Shown here piece after piece: positions 46,178 to 56,478 of a stretch of DNA of 64,000 nt. The position numbers and the translations under genes are program-made. The stretch's first letter is position 1. Each line of letters starts with the position of its first letter. The notes under the pieces were generated by a model, which did no database searches, had not been told where the DNA came from, and worked only from the letters and a program-made list of their open reading frames with translations. Origin of the DNA: an uncultured Brevundimonas sp. (GTDB taxonomy: Bacteria > Pseudomonadota > Alphaproteobacteria > Caulobacterales > Caulobacteraceae); the NCBI RefSeq assembly GCF_937870815.1, contig NZ_CALMZS010000083.1, forward strand, positions 1-64,000. Direction: 5' to 3'.

Positions 46178-47047
46178 ATGAAGATCGGCTTTGCGGGCCT
46201 GGGCGTCATGGGCGGGCCGATGGCGCGCCACCTTGTCGAGGCCGGCCATGACGTCGCCGGCTTCAACCGGTCGCCGGGCAAGGCGCGGGCCTGGGCCGAG
46301 GCGACCGGCGGCCGCTTCGCCGCCACCGCAGGAGAGGCCGGGACCGGCGCCGAGCTGTTCATCCTGTGCGTCGGCGACGACGACGACGTGCGCGAGGCGG
46401 TGGCGGCCGCCCTGCCGGCGTTGGGGGAGGGGGCCGTCCTTGTCGACCACACCACCGCCTCGGCGAAGGTGGCGCGCGAAATGGCGGAGCTGGCCTCGGG
46501 GCAGGGGGCCTTCTTCATTGATGCGCCGGTCTCCGGCGGCCAGGCCGGGGCCGAGAACGGCCAGCTCAGCGTCATGGCCGGCGGCGACGCCGCCGCGCTG
46601 GCGCGGGTCGAACCGGTCCTCACCCACTATGCGAAGGCGGTGAAACACATGGGCCCGGCCGGCTCGGGGCAGTTGACCAAGATGGTCAACCAGATCGCCA
46701 TCGCCGGCGTCGTCCAGGGTCTCGCCGAGGCGATCCATTTCGCCCAGGCGGCGGGGCTGGACACCGGGGCCGTCTATGAGGCGATCTCCAAGGGCGCCGC
46801 CCAGTCCTGGCAGATGGACAATCGCTGGAAGACCGCCGCGGCCGGTCAGTTCGACTTCGGCTTCGCGGTCGACTGGATGCGCAAGGACCTCGGGCTGGTG
46901 CTGGACGAGGCCCGCGCCAACGGCGCCCATCTGGCGCTGACCGCCCTGGTCGACCAGTTCTATTCCGAGGTCCAGGCGATGGGCGGATCCCGATGGGACA
47001 CCTCCAGCCTCGCGGCCCGGCTGCGGAAACCGGCCCGGACCGCCTGA
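46178..47047 (+). CDS. NAD(P)-dependent beta-hydroxyacid dehydrogenase (HIBADH family)
   Basis: 289 aa. The Rossmann motif GFAGLGVMGGPMARHLVEAG begins at residue 4. The family's substrate motif is DAPVSGGQAGAENGQLSVM, and the catalytic Lys lies in LTKMVNQIAIAG. Members oxidise 3-hydroxyisobutyrate, tartronate or similar, or reduce succinic or glyoxylic semialdehyde; this sequence does not decide. Probably in one transcript with the flavin reductase. Confidence 0.88.
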   Translation: MKIGFAGLGVMGGPMARHLVEAGHDVAGFNRSPGKARAWAEATGGRFAATAGEAGTGAELFILCVGDDDDVREAVAAALPALGEGAVLVDHTTASAKVAREMAELASGQGAFFIDAPVSGGQAGAENGQLSVMAGGDAAALARVEPVLTHYAKAVKHMGPAGSGQLTKMVNQIAIAGVVQGLAEAIHFAQAAGLDTGAVYEAISKGAAQSWQMDNRWKTAAAGQFDFGFAVDWMRKDLGLVLDEARANGAHLALTALVDQFYSEVQAMGGSRWDTSSLAARLRKPARTA

Positions 47048-47052
47048 GCGGC

Positions 47053-47859
47053 TCAGGCCGGCTCCAGCGCGGGTTCCGCCGCGGCCGCCGGCGCCGCGGG
47101 CCGGGCGTCGCCGAGGAATCTCACCTCTCCGGAGTGCATGAGCTTGACGGCGGCCAGCACCTTCAGGTCACCGGCGGCGATCGCGTCGGCCAGCGAGGCG
47201 TCGGCCACCGCCAGCTTTTCGGCGACGCGGCGGGCGTTCTCCTCGACGGCGCGCACGGCCATGTCGGCGGCGTCCGAGCGGCGGGCGTCCAGCACGGCGG
47301 GGATGATCGGCACGATCATCTCCTCCAGCGACGGATCGAGCGTCGCCTTGCCGTCGACGATGGCCTCGGCGGCGGCCACGGCGCCGCAGCCGGTGTGGCC
47401 CATCACCACCACCAGCGGGCACTGCAGGTGTTTGACCGCATAGACGATCGAGGCGAGGCCGCGCCGGTCCACCGTATTGCCCGCCACCCGGATGCTGAAC
47501 AGGCGGCCGAAACCCTGGTTGAACAGGATGGTCGGCGGGGTCCGGCTGTCGGCGCATCCGACAATGGTGGCGATCGGGTGCTGGCCGCCTTGCAGGCGGT
47601 CGAGATCGTCGGCCTTCACGTGACCCAGGTTGCTCTCGCCGCGCAGGAAGGCGGCGTTGCCCTCGCGCAACATGGCCAGGGCCTCGTCGGGCGAAGGCCG
47701 GGGCGCCACGAGGCCGCCGTCCTCGGCCGCGGGCTCCGCCGTCAGGTCCGGCTCCGGCGCCGGGTCCGGCGTTGGCGGCTCCGGCGGCTCCGGCTCCGGC
47801 GTCGGCGCGATCTCCCGGGGACCCGACCTGGCCTTTCCACGCCCGAACAGCCAACCCAT
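47053..47859 (-). CDS. Beta-class carbonic anhydrase with acidic Pro-rich N-terminus
   Basis: Interconverts CO2 and bicarbonate. 268 aa. Zinc ligands in VGCADSRTPP (Cys, Asp) and VMGHTGCGAV (His, Cys). An unusual 40-residue N-terminal stretch rich in PEP repeats (PTPEPEPPEPPTPDPAPEPD) comes after MGWLFGRGKAR; there is no signal peptide, so this is a cytoplasmic linker or spacer. GGGAGG precedes the ATG, and a 12-bp palindrome lies 21-32 bp upstream. Confidence 0.9.
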   Translation of the reverse strand: MGWLFGRGKARSGPREIAPTPEPEPPEPPTPDPAPEPDLTAEPAAEDGGLVAPRPSPDEALAMLREGNAAFLRGESNLGHVKADDLDRLQGGQHPIATIVGCADSRTPPTILFNQGFGRLFSIRVAGNTVDRRGLASIVYAVKHLQCPLVVVMGHTGCGAVAAAEAIVDGKATLDPSLEEMIVPIIPAVLDARRSDAADMAVRAVEENARRVAEKLAVADASLADAIAAGDLKVLAAVKLMHSGEVRFLGDARPAAPAAAAEPALEPA

Positions 47860-47879
47860 GACATCCTCCCGTAACGCCG

Positions 47880-47891
47880 TTAACCGGTTAA
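47880..47891. promoter_or_regulatory. Palindrome upstream of carbonic anhydrase
   Basis: TTAACCGGTTAA is a perfect 12-bp palindrome 20 nt before the carbonic anhydrase start. It contains TTAA half-sites but at the wrong spacing for a CtrA box (TTAA-N7-TTAA). Confidence 0.35.
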
Positions 47892-47978
47892 TGCCCGAAG
47901 GCGACGGGACTGTGAAGCCGGACGCGGTCGGCGGCGTCTGCGTCGGCGCCTACGGGGACAAGGTATGTAATATTAGGG

Positions 47979-47991
47979 TCTTGTCACAAGA
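47979..47991. promoter_or_regulatory. Palindrome in the AT-rich divergent promoter region
   Basis: TCTTGTCACAAGA is a perfect palindrome about a central C. It lies beside an AT-rich TAATATTA on the carbonic anhydrase side, so it is a possible operator for that promoter. Confidence 0.35.
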
Positions 47992-48024
47992 AGATCGACC
48001 ATACGCTAAAGACCTTTCGGAGCC

Positions 48025-48052
48025 TTGCCCTGGTTTTAATTGCGCATAATAT
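48025..48052 (+). promoter_or_regulatory. Candidate promoter of the DUF3606 gene
   Basis: TTGCCC (48025-48030), 16 nt, TAATAT (48047-48052), in an AT-rich patch unlike the rest of the window. It gives a leader of about 73 nt before the DUF3606 ATG. Confidence 0.5.
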
Positions 48053-48131
48053 CTCTTAGGCGCGATACTGACATGGAGCCTCTCGCCGACGGCGGCCTGT
48101 TCAGCTACCCTTCCGGGGCATAGGAGCGACC

Positions 48132-48314
48132 ATGGCGGGCCTGAAGGACAAGCGCGGCTTCATCGACAAGGACCGGCTCGACCTGTCAGAGCGTCAGGCG
48201 GTCGAATACTGGATGAAGCGCTGGGGCGTGACCCGCGACCAGATCGTCGCCGCCCACCGCAAGGCCGGCCGCATGGTCAGGGACATCGCCGCCGAACTCG
48301 GCAAGAAGCGCTGA
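48132..48314 (+). CDS. DUF3606 small protein
   Basis: 60 aa, MAGLKDKRGFIDKDRLDLSE and so on. The pattern DLSERQAVEYWMKRWGVTRDQIVAA with a basic tail fits DUF3606, common in alphaproteobacteria and often found as stress-induced small proteins of unknown role. The predicted two-helix layout would be HTH-like. It is alone between promoter and lpdA (convergent). Confidence 0.82.
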   Translation: MAGLKDKRGFIDKDRLDLSERQAVEYWMKRWGVTRDQIVAAHRKAGRMVRDIAAELGKKR

Positions 48315-48333
48315 GGTCGGCCGCGGCCCGCCC

Positions 48334-49737
48334 TCAGAGGTGAAGCACCCGCTGATAGGCGTCCAGCGAGGCCTCGTGCATGGCCTCGGACATGGTGGGG
48401 TGCGGATAGACGATGCCGTGCATCTCCTCCTCCGTCGCCTCCATGGCGATGGCGGTGACATAGCCCTGGATCATCTCGGTGACCTCGGCCCCGATCATAT
48501 GGGCGCCGATCAGCGCCCCGGTCCTGGCGTCGAAGATGGTCTTGACGAAGCCCTCGATCTCGCCGGCGGCCACGGCCTTGCCGTTGACCCGGAACGGGAA
48601 GCGGCCGACCCTGACCTCGCGTTTGGCCTCGCGGGCCCCCTGCTCGGTGATCCCGACCGAGGCCACCTGCGGCTGGGCGTAGGTGCAGCCGGCGATCGGC
48701 GAATGGATGTTGGGGGTCTTGTAGCCGGCGATGTGTTCGGCGGCGTGGATGCCCTCGTGCGAGGCCTTGTGCGCCAGCCAGGGCGCGCCGGCGCAGTCGC
48801 CGATGGCATAAAGACCAGGCAGATTGGTCCGGCAGTGGCCGTCGATGGTGATGTGGCCGCGGTCCATGGCCACGCCCAGCCCCTCCAGGCCGATGCCGTC
48901 GGTGTTGGCGGTGATGCCGACCGCCGAGATGCACACCTCGGCCTCCAGCGTCTCGGCCTTGCCGCCGGCCTCGAGGGCGACCTGGACGCCCTTCCCGCCT
49001 TTCGAGACCTGGGTGACCTTGCAGCCGGTGCGGAATTTCATGCCGCGCTTCTCGAACGCTTTTTGCGCGGCCTTGGAGACCTCTTCATCCTCGACCGGCA
49101 TGATCCGGTCGACCGCTTCCACGATCGTAACTTCCACGCCCAGGGCTCTGTAGAAGCTGCCGAATTCAATGCCGATGGCGCCCGAGCCGATGACCACGAT
49201 CGAGGCCGGCAGCTTCTTCGGCGCCATGGCCTCGCGATAGGCCCAGATGCGGTCGCCGTCGGCCTCGAGGCCGATCTGCGGGAGAGCCTTGGCGCGGGCG
49301 CCGACGGCCAGCATGACCGTCTTCGCCTCGATGGTGCGCGAACCGCCGGCCTTCAGGGCGACGACCACCTTCGGCGCGTCCCTGCCCCTCTCCAGCTTGG
49401 CCGAGCCCTCGATCACCTCGACCTTGTGCTTCTTCATCAGGAAGGCGACGCCCTTGTTCATCTGGGCGGCCACCCCGCGCGAGCGCTGGATGATGGCGTC
49501 GAAGTCGAAGCCGACCTTTTCGGCCGACAGGCCGTAGTCCTTCAGGTGCGACAGGCTCTCGTATTTCTCGCCCGACTTCAGCAGGGCCTTGGTCGGGATA
49601 CAGCCCCAGTTCAGGCAGATGCCGCCCAGCGCCTCGCGCTCGACGATGGCCGTCTTCAGGCCCAGCTGGCTGGCGCGGATCGCCGCCACATAGCCGCCCG
49701 GTCCCGAGCCGATGACGATGAGGTCGAATTCAGCCAC
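48334..49737 (-). CDS. lpdA: Dihydrolipoyl dehydrogenase (E3)
   Basis: Reoxidises dihydrolipoyl groups of the pyruvate dehydrogenase complex, passing electrons to NAD via FAD and a redox disulfide. 467 aa. FAD motif GSGPGGYVAAIRASQLG; disulfide GGICLNWGCIPTKALL; NAD-binding VIGSGAIGIEFGSFY; C-terminal His-Glu in HPTMSEAMHEA. It is 10 nt downstream of pdhC in the pdhA-pdhB-pdhC-lpdA operon. Confidence 0.96.
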   Translation of the reverse strand: MAEFDLIVIGSGPGGYVAAIRASQLGLKTAIVEREALGGICLNWGCIPTKALLKSGEKYESLSHLKDYGLSAEKVGFDFDAIIQRSRGVAAQMNKGVAFLMKKHKVEVIEGSAKLERGRDAPKVVVALKAGGSRTIEAKTVMLAVGARAKALPQIGLEADGDRIWAYREAMAPKKLPASIVVIGSGAIGIEFGSFYRALGVEVTIVEAVDRIMPVEDEEVSKAAQKAFEKRGMKFRTGCKVTQVSKGGKGVQVALEAGGKAETLEAEVCISAVGITANTDGIGLEGLGVAMDRGHITIDGHCRTNLPGLYAIGDCAGAPWLAHKASHEGIHAAEHIAGYKTPNIHSPIAGCTYAQPQVASVGITEQGAREAKREVRVGRFPFRVNGKAVAAGEIEGFVKTIFDARTGALIGAHMIGAEVTEMIQGYVTAIAMEATEEEMHGIVYPHPTMSEAMHEASLDAYQRVLHL

Positions 49738-49747
49738 GGTCTCTTCC

Positions 49748-51040
49748 TTACGCCAGCATCGTCACGGGATCCTCGATCATCGCCTTGAAGACCTGCAGGA
49801 ATCTCGCGCCGATCACGCCGTCGACGACGCGATGATCGCAGGTCAGGGTGACGGTCATCACCGTGGCCACGGCCAGCTGGCCGTCCTTGACCACGGGGCG
49901 CGGCTCCCCGGCCCCGACGCTCATGATCGCCCCCTGGGGCTCGTTGATGATCGAGGCGAAGGACTGGATGCCGAACATGCCGAGGTTGGACACGCTGAAG
50001 GTGCCGCCCTGGAATTCCTCGGGCTTCAGCTTGCGGTCGCGGGCCCGTTTGGCGAGGTCCTTCGACTCCGTGGCGATCTGCGACAGGGTCTTGGTCTCGG
50101 CCTTGCGGATGATCGGGGTGATCAGGCCGCCGTCGATGGCCACGGCCATGGCCACGTCGGCGTTGTGGTGCATCGCCAGGCCCTCGGGCGAATAGCTGGC
50201 ATTGGCCTCCGGCACCGCCTTCAGAGCCATGGCGCCGGCCTTGATGACGAAGTCATTGACCGAGACCTTGATCCCGTCCTTCTCGAGCAGGGCGTTGACC
50301 TTGGCGCGGGCGGCCAGCAGGCCGTCGATCTCGCAGTCGATGGTCAGGGGGAAATGCGGCACGTCGCGGAAACTGTCGGTCAGGCGCCGGGCGATGGCCT
50401 TGCGCATGCCGTCCAGCGGGACGAGGTCGTAGCTGCCGTCGGGGATGCCCATCTGGGCCAGCGACAGGACCTTGCGCGGTTCCCCGGCAAGCGACGCCGC
50501 GGCCGACGGCCGGGCGCCGCCCTTGCCGGCGCCCTCGACGTCGCGTTTGACGATGCGGCCGTGCGGACCAGTGCCCTTGATGGACTTCAGGTCGAGACCC
50601 GCCTGCGCGGCAAGGCGACGGGCCAGGGGCGAGGCGAAGATTCGTTCACCGTCGCCCTTCGCCGGCCCGGCTTTCGGAGCCCCGGCCCCGGCGGGCTCGG
50701 GCTTCGGCGTTTCGGCCCTGGCGGGTTCGGCTTTCGCCGGCCCAGCCTTGGCGGTCTCGGGCTCGGGCGCCTCGGCCTTCGGAGCCGGAGCGGTCGCGCC
50801 GCCCTCGTCCTTGAGCCGCGCGATCGGGGTGTTGACCTTCACCCCCTCGGAGCCTTCGGCCACGAGGATGTCGGTGATCTCGCCCTCGTCGACGGCCTCG
50901 ACCTCCATGGTCGCCTTGTCGGTCTCGATCTCGGCGATGACGTCGCCGGCCTTGACCGTGTCGCCGACCTTGACGTGCCATTTGGCCAGCACGCCCTCCT
51001 CCATGGTGGGCGACAGGGCCGGCATCAGGATGTCGGTCAT
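49748..51040 (-). CDS. pdhC: Pyruvate dehydrogenase E2, dihydrolipoamide acetyltransferase
   Basis: 430 aa core of the complex. Lipoyl domain at residues 1-80 with [19 protein letters not shown] (Lys of DKA is lipoylated), an Ala/Pro/Glu linker, a peripheral-subunit-binding domain ([18 protein letters not shown]) and the catalytic domain ending with [17 protein letters not shown] (His). ATGA overlap with pdhB. The first 65 residues are nearly identical to those of the lipoyl domain on pdhB, a sign of recent copying or gene conversion. Confidence 0.96.
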   Translation of the reverse strand: MTDILMPALSPTMEEGVLAKWHVKVGDTVKAGDVIAEIETDKATMEVEAVDEGEITDILVAEGSEGVKVNTPIARLKDEGGATAPAPKAEAPEPETAKAGPAKAEPARAETPKPEPAGAGAPKAGPAKGDGERIFASPLARRLAAQAGLDLKSIKGTGPHGRIVKRDVEGAGKGGARPSAAASLAGEPRKVLSLAQMGIPDGSYDLVPLDGMRKAIARRLTDSFRDVPHFPLTIDCEIDGLLAARAKVNALLEKDGIKVSVNDFVIKAGAMALKAVPEANASYSPEGLAMHHNADVAMAVAIDGGLITPIIRKAETKTLSQIATESKDLAKRARDRKLKPEEFQGGTFSVSNLGMFGIQSFASIINEPQGAIMSVGAGEPRPVVKDGQLAVATVMTVTLTCDHRVVDGVIGARFLQVFKAMIEDPVTMLA

Positions 51041-52434
51041 GCCATCACCTGTTTGACGGCCTTGATGATCTTGTCGGCGCCGGGCAGCGACAGGGCCTCG
51101 AGGTTGGCGGCGTAGGGCAGCGGCACGTCTTCCTGGTGGACCCGCAACGGCGGCGCGTCGAGCCAGTCGAAGGCGTGTTCGATGACCCGGGCCACGACCT
51201 CGGCGCCGACGCCCATCGGGCCCCAGCCCTCTTCCGCGGAGACCAGACGGCTGGTCTTCCTGACGCTCTCGACGACGGTTTCGTGGTCGAGCGGGCGCAG
51301 GGTGCGCAGGTCGACGACCTCGCAGCTGATCCCCTCCTCCGCCAGCCTCTCCGCAGCCTGCAGGGCGAAGCCGACCATGCGGCTGTGGGCGGTGATGGTC
51401 ACGTCGGTGCCCTCACGGCGGACCCTGGCCTTGCCGATCGGCAGGACGTAGTCCTCGACCTCGGGCACGTCGAACTCCAGCCCGTACATCATCTCGTGTT
51501 CGAGGAAGACGACCGGGTTGGGATCGCGGATCGCCGCCTTCAGCAGGCCCTTGGCGTCGGCGGCGTCATAGGGGGCGATGACCTTGAGGCCGGGGACGTT
51601 GGCGTACCAGGCGGAATAGTCCTGGCTGTGCTGGGCGCCGACCCGGCTGGCCGCGCCGTTGGGGCCGCGGAACACCACACTGGCGGTGATCTGGCCGCCC
51701 GACATGTACAGCGTCTTGGCCGCCGAATTGATGATGTGGTCGATGGCCTGCATGGCGAAGTTGAACGTCATGAATTCGACGATCGGCTTGAGCCCGGCCA
51801 TGGCCGCCCCGACGCCGAGGCCGGCGAAGCCGTGCTCGGTGATCGGGGTGTCGACGACGCGCCTGTCGCCGAACTCCTGCAGCAGTTCGCGGCTGACCTT
51901 GTAGGCCCCCTGGTACTGGGCGACCTCCTCGCCGATCAGGAAGACCTTGTCGTCGCGGCGCATCTCCTCGGCCATGGCGTCGCGCAGGGCGTCGCGGATG
52001 GTGGTCTTGACCAGTTTGGCCCCGGCGGGGATCTCCGGGTCCTTCAGCTCGACCTTCGGCCCGGCCGTCTGGGTCGACGCCTTCTCCGGATCGCCGGTCT
52101 TGCCCTCGGCCGCGGCCTTCGTCCCCGAAGTCCCCGAAGTCGTCTTCGCGCTGTCTCCGGTGTCCCCGGATCGGGTCGTCGAATTCGCCGCGCCGTCCTC
52201 ACCCGCCAACCGCGCGATCGGCGTATTGACCTTCACGCCCTCCGACCCCTCCGCCACGAGAATCTCCAGCACCTCGCCCTCGTCGACGGCCTCGACCTCC
52301 ATCGTGGCCTTGTCGGTCTCGATCTCGGCGATCACCTGGCCGGCCGCCACCGCGTCTCCCGCCTTGATGTGCCATCTGGTCAGCGTCCCCTCTTCCATCG
52401 TGGGCGACAGCGCCGGCATCAGGATGTCGGTCAC
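51037..52434 (-). CDS. pdhB: Pyruvate dehydrogenase E1 beta with lipoyl domain
   Basis: 465 aa. Residues 1-80 are a lipoyl domain ([23 protein letters not shown] site), followed by a Ser/Thr/Gly linker and the E1-beta domain with [34 protein letters not shown] and [16 protein letters not shown] lipoylated E1-beta is typical of alphaproteobacteria. Gap of 3 nt to pdhA and ATGA overlap with pdhC. Confidence 0.96.
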   Translation of the reverse strand: MTDILMPALSPTMEEGTLTRWHIKAGDAVAAGQVIAEIETDKATMEVEAVDEGEVLEILVAEGSEGVKVNTPIARLAGEDGAANSTTRSGDTGDSAKTTSGTSGTKAAAEGKTGDPEKASTQTAGPKVELKDPEIPAGAKLVKTTIRDALRDAMAEEMRRDDKVFLIGEEVAQYQGAYKVSRELLQEFGDRRVVDTPITEHGFAGLGVGAAMAGLKPIVEFMTFNFAMQAIDHIINSAAKTLYMSGGQITASVVFRGPNGAASRVGAQHSQDYSAWYANVPGLKVIAPYDAADAKGLLKAAIRDPNPVVFLEHEMMYGLEFDVPEVEDYVLPIGKARVRREGTDVTITAHSRMVGFALQAAERLAEEGISCEVVDLRTLRPLDHETVVESVRKTSRLVSAEEGWGPMGVGAEVVARVIEHAFDWLDAPPLRVHQEDVPLPYAANLEALSLPGADKIIKAVKQVMA

Positions 52435-52437
52435 GGT

Positions 52438-53481
52438 TCAGGCCTCCACGTAGACGTCAGTGTAGAGTTCGGACGGATCCGGCTCCGGGCTTTCCTGGGC
52501 GAACTGCACGGCCTCGGCGACGATGGCCTTGACCTCGTTGTCGATGGCCTTGAGCTCGTCCTCGGTCGCGCCGGCCTGATCCAGCAGCATCTTGATGTGG
52601 TCGATCGGATCGCGGGTCTTCTTGACCTCGTCGACCTCCTCCTTGGTGCGGTATTTGGCCGGATCGCTCATGGAATGACCGCGGTAGCGGTAGGTCTTCA
52701 CCTCAAGGATGAAGGGGCCGCCCCCTTCCCTCGCCCGCCTGACCGCCCGCGCCACGGCGTCGCGCACGGCCAGCACGTCCATGCCGTCGACCTGCTCGCC
52801 GGGGATGCCGAAACTGGCCCCGCGCTGACTCAGGTCGGTCGTCGACGACGAGCGTTCGATGCTCGTGCCCATGGCGTACTGGTTGTTCTCGATGATGTAG
52901 ATGGCCGGCAGCTTCCACAGCTGGGCCATGTTGAAACTCTCATAGACCTGGCCCTGGTTGGCCGCCCCGTCGCCGAAATAGATGAAGCTGACCGAGTCGT
53001 CGCCGCGGTACCAGCCGGCGAAGGCCAGTCCGGTGCCCAGGGCGACCTGGGCCCCGACGATGCCGTGGCCGCCGTAGAAGCCGGTGGCGGTGTCGAACAT
53101 GTGCATCGAGCCGCCCTTGCCCTTGGACGAGCCGCCGATGCGGCCGGTCAGCTCGGCCATGACCGCCTTCGGGTCCATGCCGGCGGCCAGCATATGGCCA
53201 TGGTCGCGGTAGCCGGTGATGATCTTGTCATGGCCCTGGCGCACGCTCTCCTGCACGCCCACGGCCACGGCCTCCTGGCCGATGTAGAGATGGCAGAAGC
53301 CGCCGATCAGGCCCATGCCGTACAGCTGGCCGGCGCGCTCCTCGAAACGGCGGATCAGCACCATCTCGCGATAGAAGCGCAGCAGGTCCTGCTTCGAGGC
53401 CCCATTCCCGTTCCTGGGAGGCGTGTTGGGCGGTTTGGTCGCCTTGCTGGAATCAGCTTTGGCGGCGGGGGCTTTCGCCAT
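52438..53481 (-). CDS. pdhA: Pyruvate dehydrogenase E1 alpha
   Basis: Decarboxylates pyruvate with thiamine diphosphate. 347 aa; a disordered basic/Pro-rich N-terminus (residues 1-30) comes before DLLRFYREMVLIRRFEERAG. TPP motif GDGAANQGQVYESFNMAQLW, ending in IIENN, and the loop YRYRGHSMSDPAKYR (homologous to the phosphorylated loop of mitochondrial E1). First gene of the pdh operon. Confidence 0.96.
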   Translation of the reverse strand: MAKAPAAKADSSKATKPPNTPPRNGNGASKQDLLRFYREMVLIRRFEERAGQLYGMGLIGGFCHLYIGQEAVAVGVQESVRQGHDKIITGYRDHGHMLAAGMDPKAVMAELTGRIGGSSKGKGGSMHMFDTATGFYGGHGIVGAQVALGTGLAFAGWYRGDDSVSFIYFGDGAANQGQVYESFNMAQLWKLPAIYIIENNQYAMGTSIERSSSTTDLSQRGASFGIPGEQVDGMDVLAVRDAVARAVRRAREGGGPFILEVKTYRYRGHSMSDPAKYRTKEEVDEVKKTRDPIDHIKMLLDQAGATEDELKAIDNEVKAIVAEAVQFAQESPEPDPSELYTDVYVEA

Positions 53482-53594
53482 CCGTCATCTCCCGGCTGGG
53501 CCCCGGTTCCGAGACCTCTTGTCGTTACGGAAAGGGGCTTTAGCAGCCTTCGTTCCCGAAACGCAAAGCGCGCCGGCGACGCTGTAACGAAAGT

Positions 53595-53924
53595 TCACGC
53601 GGGCGGCGCGGCGGCGGCTTCCCGGACCGGCACGGAGACCCGGATGACGTAGTCGCGGGGGTCGGCGAAGCCGAGCACGGCCCGCGCCCTTTCCTCCAGC
53701 AGATCGCGCGACAGACTGTCGGCGCGCAGGTAGCGGACGCGGATCTCGAGGTCCCGGCGCTGTTCGAGAATACGGGCCAGCTGGGCCTCGCGGCGCAGCA
53801 GCATGGCGTCGCGTTCGCCGCCGCTCAGCAGGCCGCGCTCTCCGGTCAGGGCCTGAACGCCCAGATAGACGACCAGCAGCAGCAGCATGGCTGACGGGAA
53901 ATACGGCTTCATCCGCTCGGGCAC
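53595..53924 (-). CDS. FtsB/DivIC-family septum formation initiator
   Basis: 109 aa. A short N-terminus, one helix (MLLLLVVYLGVQALTG, about residues 13-28) and a coiled coil (LLRREAQLARILEQRRDLEIRV) followed by the family's ERARAVLGFADPRDYVIRV. FtsB forms FtsQLB, which activates septal peptidoglycan synthesis by FtsWI. It lies between eno and pdhA, a conserved position in several alphaproteobacteria. Confidence 0.88.
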   Translation of the reverse strand: MPERMKPYFPSAMLLLLVVYLGVQALTGERGLLSGGERDAMLLRREAQLARILEQRRDLEIRVRYLRADSLSRDLLEERARAVLGFADPRDYVIRVSVPVREAAAAPPA

Positions 53925-54051
53925 TGACGGACGCTCCTTCTGAGCGTGAACTCGTGATCAAGGAGTCCTGACCGAAAATGCCTAATGAACCGTAGCTTGA
54001 CCGTAGGACCCGCGACCCGCGCGCAACCGGCGGGGCGAGGCCGGGCCGGGT

Positions 54052-55404
<1,353 letters not shown>

Positions 55405-55412
55405 TCAAGACC

Positions 55413-56015
55413 TCAGGCGCAGCCCTCGACATACTGGATGCTGGGCCCGCCGCCGGCGATCGACTGTACGCGGCCGTCCTGCCCGATCTCGTATTTGAGG
55501 CCCCGCGCGGCGGCGCTCTGGTGATCGGTCGTCGACCAGACGGTGATGTATTCGGACGGCGCGTCCGCGTATTTGTGGGACATGACCTCGGCCGCGGCGC
55601 CGTAGACCCGCTTCACCTCGGCGGCGGTGTCGCCGACGTTGAGCGCACGGTCGGTCTCGACCGCGGCGTTGCGGCGGACCCAGACGCTGGTCAGAACGCC
55701 GTTCTCGACCATGGCCAGCAGGCCTTCGGGCGCGCGCTCCGGGCGGAACATGTCGCATGAGGCGGAATCGGGTCCGCCGACGGCCTCCGGATTGGCGTCC
55801 GGGCCAAGCGCCGCCTCGACCTCGGCGTGGGTCATGCCGATGCGCAAGGGGCCATAGCCTTGGGCCGTCAGCTTGTTGGCGGCGGAGACCGGCGTCCCGG
55901 GCAGCGTGGGCGCCGAAGCGGGTTCCGGCGGCCGGGCCGGCGCTTCAGGTTCGGCGGGCGGCGCGCCACAGGCGCCCAGCGACAGGACGGCGGCGGAAGC
56001 GACGAGGCGGTTCAT
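55413..56015 (-). CDS. Hypothetical lipoprotein
   Basis: 200 aa. The N-terminus MNRLVASAAVLSLGACGAPP has a clear lipobox (LGAC). After a Pro/Glu/Ala linker (about residues 20-45) comes a globular part with GYGPLRIGMTHAEVEAALGP, a motif seen in SmpA/BamE-like and related lipoproteins, and SCDMFRP plus a closing EGCA cysteine that could pair. Function unknown. It lies between rpmF and eno, all minus strand. Confidence 0.75.
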   Translation of the reverse strand: MNRLVASAAVLSLGACGAPPAEPEAPARPPEPASAPTLPGTPVSAANKLTAQGYGPLRIGMTHAEVEAALGPDANPEAVGGPDSASCDMFRPERAPEGLLAMVENGVLTSVWVRRNAAVETDRALNVGDTAAEVKRVYGAAAEVMSHKYADAPSEYITVWSTTDHQSAAARGLKYEIGQDGRVQSIAGGGPSIQYVEGCA

Positions 56016-56054
56016 GGAACGGCTCCAGCATGGGGTCGCCGGACAGAACGCACG

Positions 56055-56083
56055 AAAACGGCGCGCGAGACTATCGCGCGCCG
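56055..56083 (-). terminator. Rho-independent terminator after rpmF
   Basis: A perfect 10-bp stem, CGGCGCGCGA with TCGCGCGCCG, a 5-nt loop and TTTT in the minus-strand direction. It lies 44 nt beyond the rpmF stop and shortly before the lipoprotein start. Confidence 0.8.
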
Positions 56084-56126
56084 TGAAAGGCTTCGCCGGA
56101 CCTGACGGCCCGATCCGTCGAAAGAC

Positions 56127-56309
56127 CTAGTCTTCCTTCGGCGTCAGCACCTGGCGGCCGCGGTAGGTGCCGGTCTTCAGGTCGATGTGGTGCGGGCGCT
56201 TCAGCTCGCCCGTGTCCTTGTCCTCGACATAGGCGTTGGCGCCGAGGGCGTCGTGGGCGCGGCGCATGTTGCGACGCGAGGGCGATACTTTGCGCTTCGG
56301 AACGGCCAT
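56127..56309 (-). CDS. rpmF: 50S ribosomal protein L32
   Basis: 60 aa, [20 protein letters not shown] and so on, with [16 protein letters not shown] at the C-terminus. It has the alphaproteobacterial form without the zinc cysteines. The start is the canonical MAVPKRK; the longer ORF is wrong. It stands alone with its own promoter and terminator; plsX is not adjacent. Confidence 0.96.
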   Translation of the reverse strand: MAVPKRKVSPSRRNMRRAHDALGANAYVEDKDTGELKRPHHIDLKTGTYRGRQVLTPKED

Positions 56310-56397
56310 GTCCGTCTCAATCTTCCTAGGGTCGGGCGCCGGGAAAGCGCGAAAACAACTGCGGCGGCCCCCGAAAGAGCCGCCACGCGAGCGCGGG

Positions 56398-56426
56398 CTT
56401 ATGCCTGAACCGGACCGGGAGTTCAA
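56398..56426 (-). promoter_or_regulatory. Promoter of rpmF
   Basis: TTGAAC (56421-56426 on the minus strand), a 17-nt spacer and CATAAG (56398-56403). About 90 nt separate it from the rpmF start. Confidence 0.5.
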
Positions 56427-56478
56427 GTGTGTGTCCGGGTTCGCTACATATGAGACGCCCGCTTCCGCAGGGGCCCGG

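Noticed and set aside
47880-47891. CtrA binding site at TTAACCGGTTAA
   Set aside because: CtrA needs TTAA-N7-TTAA; here the half-sites are 4 nt apart.
47891-48049. 52-codon ORF (MPEGDGTVKPDAV...) in the AT-rich intergenic region
   Set aside because: It runs through likely promoters and palindromes, has no ribosome site and begins inside the TTAACCGGTTAA palindrome.
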